From: Tyto alba
Taxonomy: Eukaryota > Chordata > Aves > Strigiformes > Tytonidae
Reading direction: 5' to 3'
Length of the DNA: 64,000 nt
NCBI RefSeq assembly: GCF_018691265.1
Contig: NW_024881295.1
Span: 14,720,314-14,784,313 of the forward strand
The notes beneath the pieces are model-generated. The model saw nothing but the letters and a program-made list of their open reading frames with translations. It had not been told where the DNA came from and searched no databases. The position numbers were made by a program, and so were the translations under genes. Shown one piece after another: positions 36,963 through 51,841 of this stretch (within the stretch, counting starts at the first letter, position 1; every line of letters starts with the position of its first letter).

Positions 36963-37492
36963 GTGCGTGTGTTTGGTTTCATTTGTTTGTTTTTTAAACA
37001 ATCACCCAGATTCCTAGGAGTAATTTCTGAAACATAAAAAGCCTAATCTGACCGTAGCCAAGCAGAAGAAAAGTTAGACCTGTCTCACTGTAAATAAATA
37101 CTTTAGCTATACCACTGCACTTTAAAACATCCTCATCAAAACCCCTGTAGGACCAGAGTGTTCTTCAGAATAGCTCTAACAACCTGAACACACAGCCTTG
37201 ATATCACAAGTCCCTCAGTTAAGAGAGCTACACGTTAAGTCACTAAAGCAAGAAGGTGTGCAGCCTGCTTGTGCACAAGCACAGGGTGGCTTCTTTTGAG
37301 GAGTTGAGCTGTAAGACAGCTTCTTTGGCCTATGTCCCCAGGTGCCATAAGGAGCACAAGCAGTCAGGAGGTTATCTAGATATCCAGTGGGTGCACTGAG
37401 GCAGTTTCCAAGTTTTAATGCAAGAAATCCCGTATCTACTAATGAGAGCTGCAGACTAGGAAATATCGATAGCCCTCAGGCTCCTAATAGTT

Positions 37493-37550
37493 CACTACTT
37501 GTGTGGTTTTGGTGAGTCATTTAATCATTTGCTACCTCAACTTCTCCCAG
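37493..37550 (+). repeat. MIR-class SINE fragment, sense (short)
   Basis: CACTACTTGTGTGGTTTTGG, then TGAGTCATTTAATCATTTGC and TACCTCAACTTCTCCC, follow the MIR core order CACTAGCTGTGTGACCTTGG, CAAGTCACTTAACCTCTC and CCTCAGTTTCCC. Only about 58 bases are recognisable. Confidence 0.5.
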
Positions 37551-38472
37551 CCCCTGAAGATTATAGTATCTTTTTATTTCCTGCTTCCTCTTTCATTTTG
37601 ATAAGAACCAGAAAGCCCCAGCAGAAATTGAAGGACTCTCTACTGTTTGCTATAAGGCAAACAAAAAAGATGTGGAAAAATCAGCTGATGTTTGTATACT
37701 GATGAGCGCCTTGTTTGCAGTGCACCATATGGAAGCAAAGTTTTCGTCTGGCATATTCCTACAAGCAGATGCCTGAAGGAGCAACTGCTCATCTGAAGAT
37801 TTTACTAGAGGAGAACCTCCCATTTCATTTACGCCGCAACCTCCTCCTCTTTCTCCTCCTTCTCTAACATATGGAAATTAAATGTAGTTACGACTCAGGG
37901 GAATGCTTAAAATTGAAGAGCTTTCCCTGAATGCATTTTCTGTGAGGAGTTTTGTCTCTTTTCTTACAAACCATTTGTATAGTTTGTGTGCTTCTACAGA
38001 TTATATTTTGTATGTCAGCAGAAAGCCATTTGCTTGTACTAATGTTACAGGCCACTGATTTTGGAGAGATGTTTGCCATCTCAGTTGGCTTCAAGACCAA
38101 GTGAAGGCTTAGATTTCAGCTGAGCTTTCTCCCACTTTGAACCTGCAAGGAACTTTGCTTTGCATGTGCAACAAAATGCTCAGTGAGGGTTACACAAATA
38201 AGTAATCATGGGGCAGGCATTAACTTCACACCATAGTTTATTAGCTGCTGTGTGGCAACAGCCATATGTTTCCCATGGAAGATGCAAGGTAGCCTTAATG
38301 GGAGGTGAACTTCCTTCTTTATTTGGGAAAGACTGTGCACACAGCAGCTAGTGCAAGGCACATGGGATGATGTAGTGCCTATCCAAATTTGCCTGGCCCT
38401 ACTTTGTTTGGTTTCCCTACATTTTATGATGTAGTTGTCATTAAGGAATATATGTCTTACTCTGAAAGCTGA

Positions 38473-38615
38473 TGAATTGAATTCAAGTTTCCCATCTGTC
38501 ACAGGTTTCTTGTACAACCTTAGGTCAGTCACTTCACCTGTAATGTGTTTATTAGAATATATCTTTATTTCGACAAAGCCTGAGGAGGATAAATGCTTTC
38601 AGACCTTTAAGTAGT
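38473..38615 (+). repeat. MIR-class SINE fragment, sense
   Basis: ATCTGTCACAGGTTTCTTGT, ACAACCTTAGGTCAGTCACT and TCACCTGTAATGTG follow the MIR core, and GAGGATAAATGCTTTCAGA matches its downstream part. Divergence is high, and the middle, between the TCACTT block and GAGGATAAATG, is hard to align. Confidence 0.5.
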
Positions 38616-41600
38616 TGAATATCACAGCAGTGGGAGGCTCCACATATGAGCATACCAGCTTGGGTTACAATTGTGTAAAAATGGTTTGGAGGAAATAGAA
38701 GATATATTAGCATATACCATACAGTACAGAGTGTATTTGGGGTTGCTGAGGAAATTAATTTCTGGGAGAAAAAGACAAGATTTCTTTCACTGCTATCTAT
38801 CTCCTTAGCCTCCAGATTAGTTTTTCCTCAATATATTTTACTGTCAAAATAATTTTCTCGTATTAATAAAAATAATCTTTCTGCACTGCTCCCTAAAGAG
38901 TTAGGCTTAGCTTTAAATGCTTCTCCCCACACCTCATTCTATTTGCCATGCACACAGGGCATCTTTTTCCTTTAATATTTTTTCCCAGTTGTTTTGTTGA
39001 CCACTTCCAGGTATTATACAAACCACCAGCAATTCAGAAGCCACAGGCCGAGAAACATCATTCTAGAGGCTACTGCAATATCAGAGAAGTGTTTGGAGGG
39101 GAGAATGTGGGAAGAACTCCTCTTTCGCAGGGGAGACAAAGCCAACAGTCAGCGCATTTTTAATTAAGGAGTTTGTTTCTTCACCTGTACCTTCACCATC
39201 TTCTCCAAACATCTCTGGCAGTATCCTCAAAATTGAGTTTCCTGTCCATTCACCAGACTCCCCATGGGCATCCAACAGACCCTGTTCTCCACAATTAATA
39301 CTGAAGACACTAGGATTCAAGGAATCTTCAACTCTGGGTGCTCCTGCCTGGGATGACCAGAGTTCACTACTCAGGTGCCTTCACTATGTCCTACAAAACA
39401 TACCCCAATGTTTCTGCATTTCCTGCCACCTCACTGTTGAGGCTTTATTTCCCCCCCACCCCCTGCCCAGAAAAACTCACTAGACACACAAGCCCATATG
39501 TGGCTAAGACATGTTGGCCTGAAATAGTTTTACTACAGCACGTTCAAAGAACAGTCTAGTCAAACAGCGCAAGCACAACCAGAAAAAATTACTGGGACTT
39601 ATGCTGCTAGGAAGTCTGTGCAGTTCAGAGGATGGGACCTTGTTGCTTTCTCTTCTAGAAACAGCTGTCTTCAAAAGTGCTGTCACTGGGGCCCCGATGG
39701 ATAATTCCCACACAGAGCATTTTTGTAGCCTCAGCTGGATATGGCATATCTGTGTTCCCAATTTAAACATGTTTGCATTAAAGAGCAGATCAGCATCCAT
39801 GGATCCCTGTGCAAACTGTTTAGATACTATACAGCCTACTGCAGTGCAGCTTTTTGTTAGTGCTAAACCAGTAATTTGCACTGGGGCTTAGCAAGACAAA
39901 AATGCTGGTAATGGCAGTAACACCAGTTGGTACTGCCTTGGAGGAGAGGGTTGACATGTTTGGTACCTGACCCAAGAATATGCCAGGACCCTTCTGAAAA
40001 GCGCAAAGCATGTTGGCTTCTAATAGAAGAACATTCTGCTCTTTATGTGGAGAGGGGCAGGCTCACACGCTTGCTTTAAAAAGACTGGAGGTTAGAAAAT
40101 GTTTCATAATGGAATGTAGGAGACTCAGCAAGTTGGATTAAAGAAAATGTTTTTCCTCTCAGTCCATTTTAAACTCTCTTCTTACTTTTTCCCATTGGCA
40201 CCGAAGCACTCATCTGAAATAGCTCTCCCCTGTAGAAGCTTCTGTTCTAGAGAATGATGTGGTTTAGAGAACATCTTCATGCAGCATCCCAGTGGTACTT
40301 ATTAGCCCTCAGATGTATACCTGATGCCCTTTTACTATGGCAACCAAGTGGGTTGAGACATTAAGCCTGCCTGTGAGCATCAGGGTGCAGTGAGAATTAA
40401 GAATGCTTCCTTTCAAGAACCAAGGTTATAGACAGAAATCTAGTCAGACAGTACAGAGCAATGAGTTAGGCAAAAAGCATCCCTACTTTTACTATAAGTC
40501 TGAAGATGTACTAGTTACGAGTACTTTATACACACCCCACTCCACATGGTCATTTAGTCAGGACAGCTTAAGGCACATGACATTTAAATCTGCTGTGCAG
40601 GCCAAAGGACCTTCCCCCAGTATTACTGCCTGCATACATAGTGACTTTGCAGCCATAGGTATGTCAGGGAAGATGTGCAGAATTTTTTCTCCTAACGGTC
40701 AAAGATAAGCAAGCACAACCTTAGAAGTACATTAAACCTAATTCATCTTCAGCACATTGAAATGACAGGCAGCACTGAGATGAACACATCCTGCAAAGAA
40801 CTGTGGTGGCTTTCCTAGAAGACAAGGAAATTGCTCTGGAATAAGAAGGGGCAGTGTTAACTTGGACCATAAGGACTAATCTAGAATAGTTCTCTGTACA
40901 GCTGTCCTGATTTTAAACCTAGTCTTTTATGATTCAATTGAATTCCTTTCCAGGTGTTTGTCCTTGTTCAAACTACAGCTCTGGGAGCTCAAGCTGTATC
41001 TCTTCCATTTCTCACATCAGGGCTTCAAAAATAAAACAGAAGCTTACAATATTGCCGGTGTGGTGTCAAATGACTTGTCTACATGTGGAACTGTCAAAGT
41101 GAAGTTTTGTATCCTGTTTTATAAACCACCATGATCATAGTCCCTGTTGGGAGGGGCTTCAATGCCTTCCACAACTATTCTTACAGGTTCTGCATCAGGA
41201 TTTGCAGGGGTGGTTCAAGATAATGAGACAGTTTTCTTTAGATAGAGCTCAGGACTGTGGAATTACACTTCATTATCGCTTCAAGTAATATCACCAAGAC
41301 TGTCAAGATCGTCACTGAAATATGTAGAGACTGAACTCAGTAAAAGAGCCAGTTTCTTAGCTGCACCTAGTGGGAGACAGTACTATATCAGAAGCAAGGC
41401 AAGGTGATATTAATTTTTCGGACCTTCCAACACCATCTTGCATCTTGTACTATTCTTCAGGTCTTCCTTTCTCTAGCATATGTCTGATTGAACCTATATA
41501 CAGCATACCAAGTGTCTTATTAAGACAGGCTTTGTGTCTTTGGGAAATTGATGTGCTACTGAACTCAAAAAGTTGTCCATATTTTCTAGACAGCATGTGA

Positions 41601-44151
41601 TGTTTACATGCATGGGTTTTTGGTGGCTGCTAGATCAAAATATAGTATTAGCAGCTAACATAGTTACTAGATCACATAGTAGGATACACTGGCATGCAAG
41701 GGAAGTAGGATTATCAGATCCTGAAAAAAACTTTCTGATTTGTTGTGTATCCCATAGAAACAGCATAACATTTCTCTTGGAGAAGGGCCACTTACAAATG
41801 AGTCAAGCCAAAAGTCTAGAAAAACAACAAAAAACCCACTGACTAGTTCAGGCCCAAATATTAAACCTTCTGTACAGAACATTTTCTACCTAGGAAGGTT
41901 TCTCAGTGCTTTCCACTGACTGCAGCCAGGTACCACCTCTGTTTTCATGGCATCAAATCATTCACATCCCTTTAAAAAGCAGTTTTTCATAGGATCTGCG
42001 TGTTGCTTGAGCCAGACAACCAAGAAGGCCAGGCTGTAGTAAGGAAGGGCTGCATCTCTTCACCTGGGAGTCTCCTTGCATACTTTCCCTCACTGTCATT
42101 GCTCTCCTCACCCTCCTCTTCAGTTCCTATCTTCAAGCATTTCCCCAGCTGCCCTCTTATTGGAGTTACCACTGACACCATAATGAAAGTCACATCAAGC
42201 TAGGCACAAGCAATGCAAAGACAGGTAGGACATGACTGTTTACCCAGTCCTGTTCTGTTTCACCTTCTGTTCACCATTTTCTGGTCTCCCTTTTCTCTAC
42301 CCTGGTTGGAAACCCCTCTTCTTCCACCCTTAACCTCTTGCTTTCAAAGACGGCATTGCTCTGCTTGGCGCTTCCCTGCACTGTGTCTAGCACACAGAGG
42401 AACAGATGTCACAGCCTAGTTGGCCTCAGAGAGGGGGACAGAAAAGCATTGCCCTGGTATGTTTGTGCTGCTTCTCTGATGCCTGGTGAAGTGTAAGCCA
42501 AAAACCTAGTTCTTTGCATTGTGGCTCCTAGGATGAAGCTGCTTATTTAAGTGTGTTTTGGCACACAGATTTGGCCACATGATGATTTCTGGATAAGTCC
42601 TTTCTCAAAGCAAGGAACCCTGTAGGGGAAGCACTGTCACAAAGCACTCTGAGTCTGCAGCAGATCCCTAGCACATGGAGGTACACTTGATCTCCAGTCT
42701 AAGAAATAAAGTGGACTCAGATAATCTATCCACTGTGCTCTGGAGATGTCCAGAGTTTGCACTGAAGAGCAGACTGGCATCTAAACAGTTTGGGCAGGCA
42801 GCAAGCCTGCCTGACCAGTGCTTCGTCAGTAGTGCAGACACAGCATGGAATGGAACAGCAGAGCACCTGAAATCATGGGCAACAATCCCGACTCATGGAG
42901 AAGGAGCTTAGGTAAACTCCAGTCTTTTCAGGGCTGGGGACTAGATGAAAGTTTCGAGAACATTTTGAGGCTGGGGTGTCAAGCAAAGAATTGTTCAAAT
43001 TTTACTCTCTGGAGGTGTCTGTTCAACAGGCTTGATGGCATTCAGTGTTCATTTTTGTTCCTGTAATTGTCATGGGTCACATGCTGCCAAGTCCAGGACT
43101 GAGAAGGGGAAGGAGGATGATGCAGGACAAAAGGCAACCCCTCCCTGATGTTCCTACCACTGTACATCCCATCATGGTAGCATGCTGTGCTCTCCTTGCA
43201 AGAAGGGGGTGGTCCTGCACTCAGCCCTTGGTGGACCTTATAGGATCCACCTGTAGGTGCAGTTAGGCCTATTTCCCATCAGTTGTGCCATACTAAGCTT
43301 AAAAAAAAAATAAGGCAATACAAAAAAAGAGAAGCTGCTGAAGGCGGATGTGCTCTTAAACCCACACCACAATGAATTAGGATCATTTAGGAAAATCTCC
43401 TAGATCATCTCAAGGGTTATTTGACTACACTGTGCAGAGATCAGCTCTTATTTGCATTAACTTAAATTGTATGTCTAGAGCTGAACATAGGTCGTAAGTT
43501 AGATCACTGAGTTTTCGCATTAAGTGGTGAGGATGCACCATGACATAGACTGGATTCTCAACTTGTGCTCCAAAACATGTAGGAAAGGCATTGGGAAACA
43601 ACTGACGAGGATATTTCGAACCTTGGATATTGATAAAATAAGTTAGGAGCAAAGCTAGATAAATACAATATCTGGCTTACATGTGAAGCCTTTCAAGTGG
43701 GATTGCAAGAAGTCTCTAAAAGTCTGACCCCAAGTTGTTCAAATGGGCATACACATTGGGCTTGTCTACCTTCATATGGAAGAATAGGTACAAGTGCTTC
43801 TCATCAGGGATCAGATGAGGGGCTCTGGCTTCCAGCCTCAATACATGGCCTCAGGGCACTTGTACCACTGCGTTGCTGCTCTTCCATCACCAGAGAAGAG
43901 GCATCCGCTGAATCTAACATTTCTGGCCTGAATATAGGTACGGTTTGCATGTGGGGAGATAGTCCATGTATAGGCTTGTTACAAAAATGACACTTTCTTT
44001 GTAAAAGCCATTCTTCAAGAGCAAGTTTTCATTACATTGAGTTGAAATGGATTCCTTTGCTTCAGTTAGACTGACTCCAGAAGAAGAAAACACTTTTAGC
44101 CCAGGAGTTGATCAGAGAGTACTTTGTTCTCTGGAAGTGTTTCATGTTCAC

Positions 44152-44167
44152 TTTTTTTTTTTTTTTT
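44152..44167 (-). repeat. Poly(T) tract, possible tail of a minus-strand retrocopy
   Basis: Sixteen T. On the minus strand it would be a poly(A) tract preceded, about 27 bases away, by AATAAA (complement at 44194-44199). That spacing suits a polyadenylated 3' end. I could not identify a source gene in the adjoining sequence, so a real polyadenylated transcript, a retrocopy and chance all remain possible. Confidence 0.35.
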
Positions 44168-44358
44168 CTCAAGGATAAGCAAATCTTTTAACATTTATTG
44201 CAAATTTTAAAAGCGAAACATTGAGCCATTGCAACACCACCCACTCCAGCTCCACACCAAAAGAGCCCTCCTTCAATAAATTATTGTACTAATAAAAGGA
44301 AAACCTCAGCAGCCAAAGCACCTGAACTTGCTTAGTCATGTTCTTGAGACCACTAATT

Positions 44359-44373
44359 AAAAAAAAAAAAAAA
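44359..44373. repeat. Poly(A) tract
   Basis: Fifteen consecutive A; simple homopolymer. Confidence 0.85.
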
Positions 44374-47300
44374 CTAATGACATGGTACTTTTATATCTTA
44401 TCACATCAGAAGGATAGATGCATACACAACTGTTCACAGAAATGGGCTTGGAGCCTCACCGGCCACAATTTAGGATATATTGAAGTCACACTCCTACAAG
44501 ATAAGATGGGGGATACAGGTAATCCAGTCTTGATATTTGAAAGGGATAGGAGTGAATTAAAGCTTTAGACTAGATTTTCCATACATAAAACATCTTAGCC
44601 CAAGGCTTGTATACCACAGCTTTATGAAAAGCATTAGCAAGAAACTACAGTTCCAGGCTTAGAAATACACTAGGGATCCAAAGTCCTCTTAAACCCATAA
44701 ATAACAGCAGTACCTTGGTTCCTCAAGTAGACAACCAGAAGGCATTCATAGCCCTGCCCACTCCCATTTCAAGCTCCTGCACCCCGAAAAAAAACTCTCT
44801 AGCAGAAAGCAGCAGCAGCCAATTTCAAAGCTCCACAAGAGATCTGGTATTTTCAGCGCACCCTGTTTCCAACTCCATGTAATTACAAAAGTTGGCCACA
44901 AAATTATTTTCATATTTAAATAAGTCATGGTTCATTTTGCCTCTGTTTAAAATCTTATGCAAGGTGAAATGTTAAAACTGACAAGCTTGAAATGAAATAT
45001 CAGAATATTCTTTGACCTTGTCATCACCATTTGCTTTTTACTTTTTTGTACAATTAAAATATTTTTTTAAAAAATAAGCATATTCCCATGAAACTTGTTG
45101 ATTTCCATGAATTGGCATTTTCCAGGAGAAAAAAAAGAAAAAAAAAGCTGGAAATTTTTCAAGCAGCTCTCTACACAAGAAATGCAAAGCAGGAAAATTG
45201 CCCCAGCCAGTCCAATTTGAAATCCCCAAAGTCTTCTGCTTTGCTCCTTTAACTCTGGCCAGAAGATAGAGCTTTCCCTGAATTCACTCTTACAGGATTA
45301 TATAATGGAAAATAGTTAACACTGCTTCTTTGGTTGCTTTACACTATTATATCTGTATATATGCATTACATTAATGGAGTTGATGTAAATGAGGAGAAGA
45401 CATGAGAATGCCTATTGCATATGCAGGCACAAAATCATTATTTACTTCAGGAGAGACACTGTAAAATAGTTTTTGTTGATACAACAGGCACTGCACATAA
45501 CAAGGCTATTTTTTTTATGCATGTACATAGATGAATGTATATAAGTCATACTAATACATTTAAAAATGAAATGACAAATCAGGTGGTTATAGCAAGCACA
45601 GTATTTTAGAGTATGATACATGGCAAGGAGTTTGAGTTCCCACAAAACACTGTTGTATTTACTAGCTACATCCTTCTAGTATGAAAACTCAGACTTTTGG
45701 ATTTGGCTTTTTTCATAGTACCACACCCCCCAGACAGTTACCGATTTCTAAGCGGGGCTCTTACCTTTGTAGCATGACTCCTTCCCAGCTTTCCGACTCT
45801 GTATCCCCACGATGGTATTTGCAACGTACATCCATTTTCAGCCAAAGCAGAAGTCTACCCTTTTAGGGATGAATCCAACTAGACAAAGTGCTACAAAGCA
45901 AGGCTCCCACCACTGTAGCAGAGCTTCAGAGTCCTACCCTGCCTCAGGCAGGCAGCTGCTTCCATTTCAGACACACAACCAGATACTTCATTCCCAGTCC
46001 TTAGAAACCAGAAGTTTTGTCCCTCGCTGAGGGTGCAAGGTGGCAGTAAGATTTATTTAGCTCTCCCAGTGGAAATAAAGAGAAGTGCTAGACAGGGGCC
46101 GCAGCTTCTCAACAACCTTGTAGTCTTCTAGATTCTTTCATCATGCTTTCCACTTCATTTCCAAGTGTTGAATTACTTTAAGTTTCTTCCTAGAAGATGC
46201 ATCACACTAATTTCTGAGCAGCTTTTCCACTTGCCAAAGAACATACCCTCCAAGCTTTGACTAGCTTAAGCAGCCCAGGGCTTGCAGGTGAAAGGGAGTG
46301 CTGCAATCAGCTGATGCCCATCACCTGGTCCCCTCTCTCCCCTCAGTCCCAGACTGCATTTCCCATCAGGGCTCTGTCCTGGGCTGCTCCCAGCCATCCC
46401 TATTGGAGAGGGAGATAGAGAAACAGCTGCCCCGGGGTCGCCTAGTGCAAGTGACAGGGCAGATACAGTGGTAGAGCTTTCAGCGCAGACTTTGCAATCT
46501 CCTTGGCAACTCTCTTTACTTGACAGGTTAATCTGAAGTGAAGCTGATGGAGAGAGAAGACACCATGCTATGAGCATGCATCACGCTTCATGATCCAAGC
46601 CCACTGAAACAGATAGGAAGTAAATACCAGAAAAACTGAGTGTGGAATAATTTGGGAGACACTGTTAGCAGTATGAATAGTTTTGTCATGTCCAACAGTG
46701 GACTGTCTGGTTCCAGCTACTGAAATTGAGAATAATATACCTGAGTGGTCAGCCAGAGCCCAGAGTACATTCCTATATCCTGTGAAGAACAGCATGCCAA
46801 GTAGTTACTATGGTGCTGAAATACAGTTTTAAAGCTGGGATTTAATTTTTCACTCTTGATGAGGAAAACTATTTATCTAAACATATATTTTCAAAATTAC
46901 AAGCAATGATCTATGACTAAAAGCTGACTTTTGATGATTTACAGCTACATTTGATCCTGGCCTTGATAATGATGTGGTGTTTTTGTCTGTATAACCTGTG
47001 AGTTATCCAGCAGAACCACAATCTTTCAGCTGCTAATAGCTGAAGGAGAGTTTATCAGGGGGAGTTTATCAAATGGTGCCCTTCAGCAGTGTAAAGAGGA
47101 ATCCTTTCTGCTTGTGTAGAAACTCTGTGCAAGATATCTCAGGATGTAAGCACTATCAGCCCATTACGTAGTATCTCCAATGGGCTGCAGATTTGAGATG
47201 TAGGCTATATATTGAAAACTTGCCAGTATTCTGCCTCAGTTTTTAATAGATTTTTTAATAGTCCAGGTTTCTTCTGTACTATTTTTCATTTTTGAAGATA

Positions 47301-47407
47301 GACTTCACTGGCTTGCGACATATAGGTTACATACTACAGCAGAACACATGAAAACATAACTGCTTGAGAGAGTCTGTGCAGAGATGTCATATACCATATG
47401 GGCCATG

Positions 47408-47433
47408 TTTTTTTTTTTTTTTTTAAAAAAAAA
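47408..47433. repeat. T-run joined to A-run
   Basis: Seventeen T followed directly by nine A, giving a small perfect inverted repeat of T and A; a purine-rich stretch follows. Confidence 0.85.
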
Positions 47434-50400
47434 GAGAAAGAAAAAGTTAAATGGTGGAACACTTTTAAGATGGAGATGAAGTAGTCTTCCCATCACTACT
47501 TTGCCTTTTTTTTATTAGATTTGATATTTGGGCATACAGCCTTGTACAAAGGGCAAACAGATAGCCTCTACAATGTTTATATCCTGTACCATTACACAAG
47601 GAATTGTGGTGAACTGAGGCCTTAAAATGCCCTACAGCATATAAGCAAATTTCACCTTTTGAAATGCCGAGGAAGGAGATGGCTTGTAAACCTCAGAGAG
47701 AGACTGTTTCTTCAAAACTAAAGAAATAAAAGGCAACAGTTTTGTAACTAATCTTATTATAAAACTATTCTCTTGTGCAAGAGATTTTGCTGTTAAAAAA
47801 AGTATCTCAATGTTTCATATATCTTGGTCAGAAAGGAACACAACAAAATCTATTTCAGTTGTATTTATCAAAAGATTCAGAACATACTAAAATTAGTTTG
47901 GCAGTCTTGAAAGAATATACTTTCTAATGAGATCTGTGGGGCTCTGCTTCTGCTTAAACTGGAGCATAAAGGGGGAAAAAATAACCCACAACAAAGTTTA
48001 AGCAAGGTTTGCTGAGCCTGATACAGGTTTGGCTTGAGATGGGAATATAGTTTTGTTTCATCTGTATCATAATGTTAATTTACACATTTTATGAGCAACA
48101 GATGTCCCTGCTGTATGTCCATTGCACAGAATACCAGTTAGCTGTATCATGCGTACATTTCTCTGTGTATTTTGTTACTGTATTTTATTGCAGGGTATTT
48201 TGTAAACATTAGCACTTTGACATGGCTTTGCATGATTCCTTCATTATTGAGGAAGAAATAAACAATGTTTAGCAAAGCAGATGGTGCAGTCAGATGTATA
48301 TTCCTTTAAGAATAAATCACAGTGTACCACAATACATTACCTGCTACTGGTATTCAGAAGTGAGCTAGGAAAACAGCCTAGAAACTCATCATCTTTAGCC
48401 ACTTAGAATAACTTAAATTTTAACATAAATGTCATACCTTTGTATAAACAGGTCATTGCTTCCCTATTATCTGTTGAATACCCGTTTAAACAAACACTAT
48501 TGTCCTTTAAAGCTTGTTTCAGCAGGGCTGGGGATTGGAACCATGAAGCTAGTTTATATGTGTAAATCTTATTTAAAATTCTGGAAACGTCAAAGCAAAA
48601 TATATTGTGTTTGAGAAGAGTTCAAATCTCTCTTGCTAATTGTCATCTGAAGTTGGAAAGTAAATAATGTCTGATACTGGTATAGAAGCTTGATTCAGAG
48701 AAATGGCTGAACATGCAAAACCCATTTCACCAGTTCCACACCTGTAGTTGAGTAAAACCAAATCCAGCTGAAGCTGCAGGAAGAATAGAAAGAATAGTAA
48801 AACTGAATTTGATCAGAGCAACATGGCTAACAACTCTTTTCTCATGAAAACAAGTGATATTACGTGATCTTGTTAAAAAAGCGACCAAGAACATTTATCA
48901 TTTCCCAGCCTTAAAAGGAAAAAGTGGATTTTAGACAGCTGATGGATTTGGCTCAGAAAATGTGTGCTAAAGAGATGAGAGGATTCTGGACATTAAACAT
49001 TCTAAGTTTAATGAAGGAATTAAACCCCAGTTACATGCTCAAACTCCTTTACTAGCATCAGGAGATGGTGCTGAAGAATATTTGGAAGTAACTAGTAAGT
49101 CTCAGTGAATCTGTGCATGGAGTAATCCTGGGCAAAAATCATATTCCCTTGGGAACAAAAATATGGTAGAAGTCTCTGATTCTAGCCAATTTACTGCATT
49201 TTGTGAGTAGGAAGGGACCAGAAAAATGCATAATTTCAGATAGTGATTTGAATTCCACAGGTTGTTGAACGAATCTTTCCTAAGAGGGGTTGCATTAATA
49301 CTGGAGATGGTGCTATATGACTGAACTTGGGCTGCTTAGAATGGCAGTTCATGGATTTCTGTGGAATTTGGAATTGCTGTTGCTCAAAAAAAAAGTGAAA
49401 GAGGATAGTACACAATTAAAAAATCATAGAAGATAACTAGTAGACTCATACGGTAGAGGATTTTTTCTGGATGTGCAAGGGCATTGCCATATAATGATTA
49501 TTACTGAGACAGTATCTTAAATATGCTTTGTGTTTACTCTTCTAATCTCAATGATTTTGGGAGGTGTGGCTTTAATTGCATAAGAAACACAAGTCTAATT
49601 GGTACGGAGAAAAAGAATAAGTGGAGGTATTTCTGGAAAAGTGTAAACCATCAGAATAAAACATGTGGAATAAGAAAATAGCATATGAATCCGTATGTCC
49701 CATTTTACTGTTGTCTCTGTGATCGTGGTTTCCTAAGGAAACTTCTTTTTTTTTTTTTTCCGTCATGCTGTCTTGCTCTATCTCACCATCTGTCTCTTAT
49801 TTTAATTATTTGCTGACCAAAATCCATCCAAATTTGACAAACAGATAGTTATCTGAAGCATATTATGTTCCAGTAATGCATGTAAAGCCCTAGTTAAAGC
49901 TCTCCTCTTTAGACATCTGAGCTTAATCTTGGGATCCATATCTGAAAAAACTCTGGACTCCATTAGTGTCCCTCCTCCCAGATTTAATTGCTTCCATAGT
50001 TGTAGCAATTCAGTTCTCAGCACACCAGACTGGCCTGTGTTAGGTGCTATGTGAGCACAGACCAAGATGAGCACAAGAACAAAGATTATCATGAGAGGAT
50101 TTACAGACCAGGAGAATGCCTAGAAAACAGTTCTAGATTAAAATATGTATTTGTAGACATACAAACATGCAAAGCAAAACACCAGCCTGGAAAAAAGTTA
50201 GCTCTGACAGCATCCTGGACTGGGCACCCATGAGCCCTTTGTATCTGGGGCCCGTGCAATTAATTGGGTCTCTGTGTGGTTAATCTTCTTCTAATCCAAG
50301 TTTTCTTGTTGCTTCTTCCACACAGCTCAGTCTGTTTACTGTAGGAGAAATGACACACTGAAGATCTTTACCCTATGGCCTCACGGACCAGTTCTATTCC

Positions 50401-51841
50401 ATCCCTGTCAGATCTCCTACTGTTTTGGCATATGCCTTCCTGGTGCTCCAATCTGGCTCTGCACTCACTCTGCATTTTCATTTGGCATTCATGATGATCA
50501 CATATACTCTAAGATTTTGATGTCATGTTACTGTGGATGCACATAGTGTGGCTGTTCTACTGGCTTTGCACAACATAGCTGCGGATGGACAGGCAGAGGA
50601 TTCCGCTTTTCCCTAGTATACAACCAAACAGCTCAAACCCAGCCAGTTTCTCCTTAACTGTCATACCATTCAGTGGGCATTAAAGACTGCATCAAAGAGA
50701 ACTAGGAAGCTATAAATGGGAAGTCAGAAGGAAATTCTTATTTGTAACTATGTTTCTGAGCTAAAGAAACTTATCATCCACAAGAATTAGTAGGGCAAAA
50801 GGAGGTATTGCTTGATATTCCCACACTGATTCATTTTGGTAAGATAAGAAGTGACAAAGAAGCGCACTTAGAGTCCTGACATAAAGGAAGTGTCTTAAAT
50901 GCAGTTCTTCATCACTTCTTATATTCTCAAAATGAACCAAAGGGAGAATTAGAAGACTTCATTTGAAATTATTTTCAAATGCTGAATTCAGCTGCATCTC
51001 AAAAACTGAATTCATGTGCCAAAGTAGATGCCTCTGTTGCAGATGACTGTAGTTAATTATTCATAGCTCACAAACTGCAACAAAAACAGACCTGGAGATG
51101 CAGAAGTCATTTTATGCTTGTACGTCAAATTCACCATCACTGAGTAAGCAGGTGCAGCCCCACTAATTTTAGAGAAAGAAGTTCTGCCAGGCCACCAGCA
51201 GAATTAGATCGTTTTTTAGCATGCAGATGGCAGGAGGTTTTGGAAGAAATGGATGTGGTTGATTTGCTTTTCATAGCAGTTCTAATGTAGTGTGCAGCTA
51301 TATGCCATGTATTTACTACAACTTCTACTTTACTACAGCTGTTCTTCTATCTGGAAATGAATGCTTCAAGGCTATGGAACAGATGATGTACAGACAGAAT
51401 GTATCACTAATTCCCAAAACGCTATAAATGGTAACAGCCTAGGATGCTGAAGTTCTCTGTACCCTGCAAGATGAATGCCATTGCGCAATTTCAAGCTCCT
51501 GAAAAACCACTGTAGTCCTTTCTGCAGGATAAATTAAATATTTAGTCTCTAAATCCCTGTGGGGCACAGCTGGAGCACAAAGGGATGTGGAGCTCTGTTC
51601 TGAGTGTGGTTCTGTGTTGGCTCCCAGCATCAGTGCTGCTCACATCCCCAAGGGCCAACCGACCAGGCAGAAACTACTCTTTCTGGCTCACACTAGCCAG
51701 ACTAGCCACCATTCCTTAGCATGCCCACACCATTAAGGACATTGAGGCCGAGGGGACAGGGATGGGAGATGGTTTGCTTGCTGTTAGCAGAGTTAGGGAT
51801 GTTAGTATTTTGCCAGGAAAATGTTTCCCTTTTGGCACGTT

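Noticed and set aside
46398..46475. Possible antisense MIR fragment
   Set aside because: GAGATAGAGAAACAGCTGCC and GTCGCCTAGTGCAAGTGACA loosely resemble the core, but too few blocks align to support a call.
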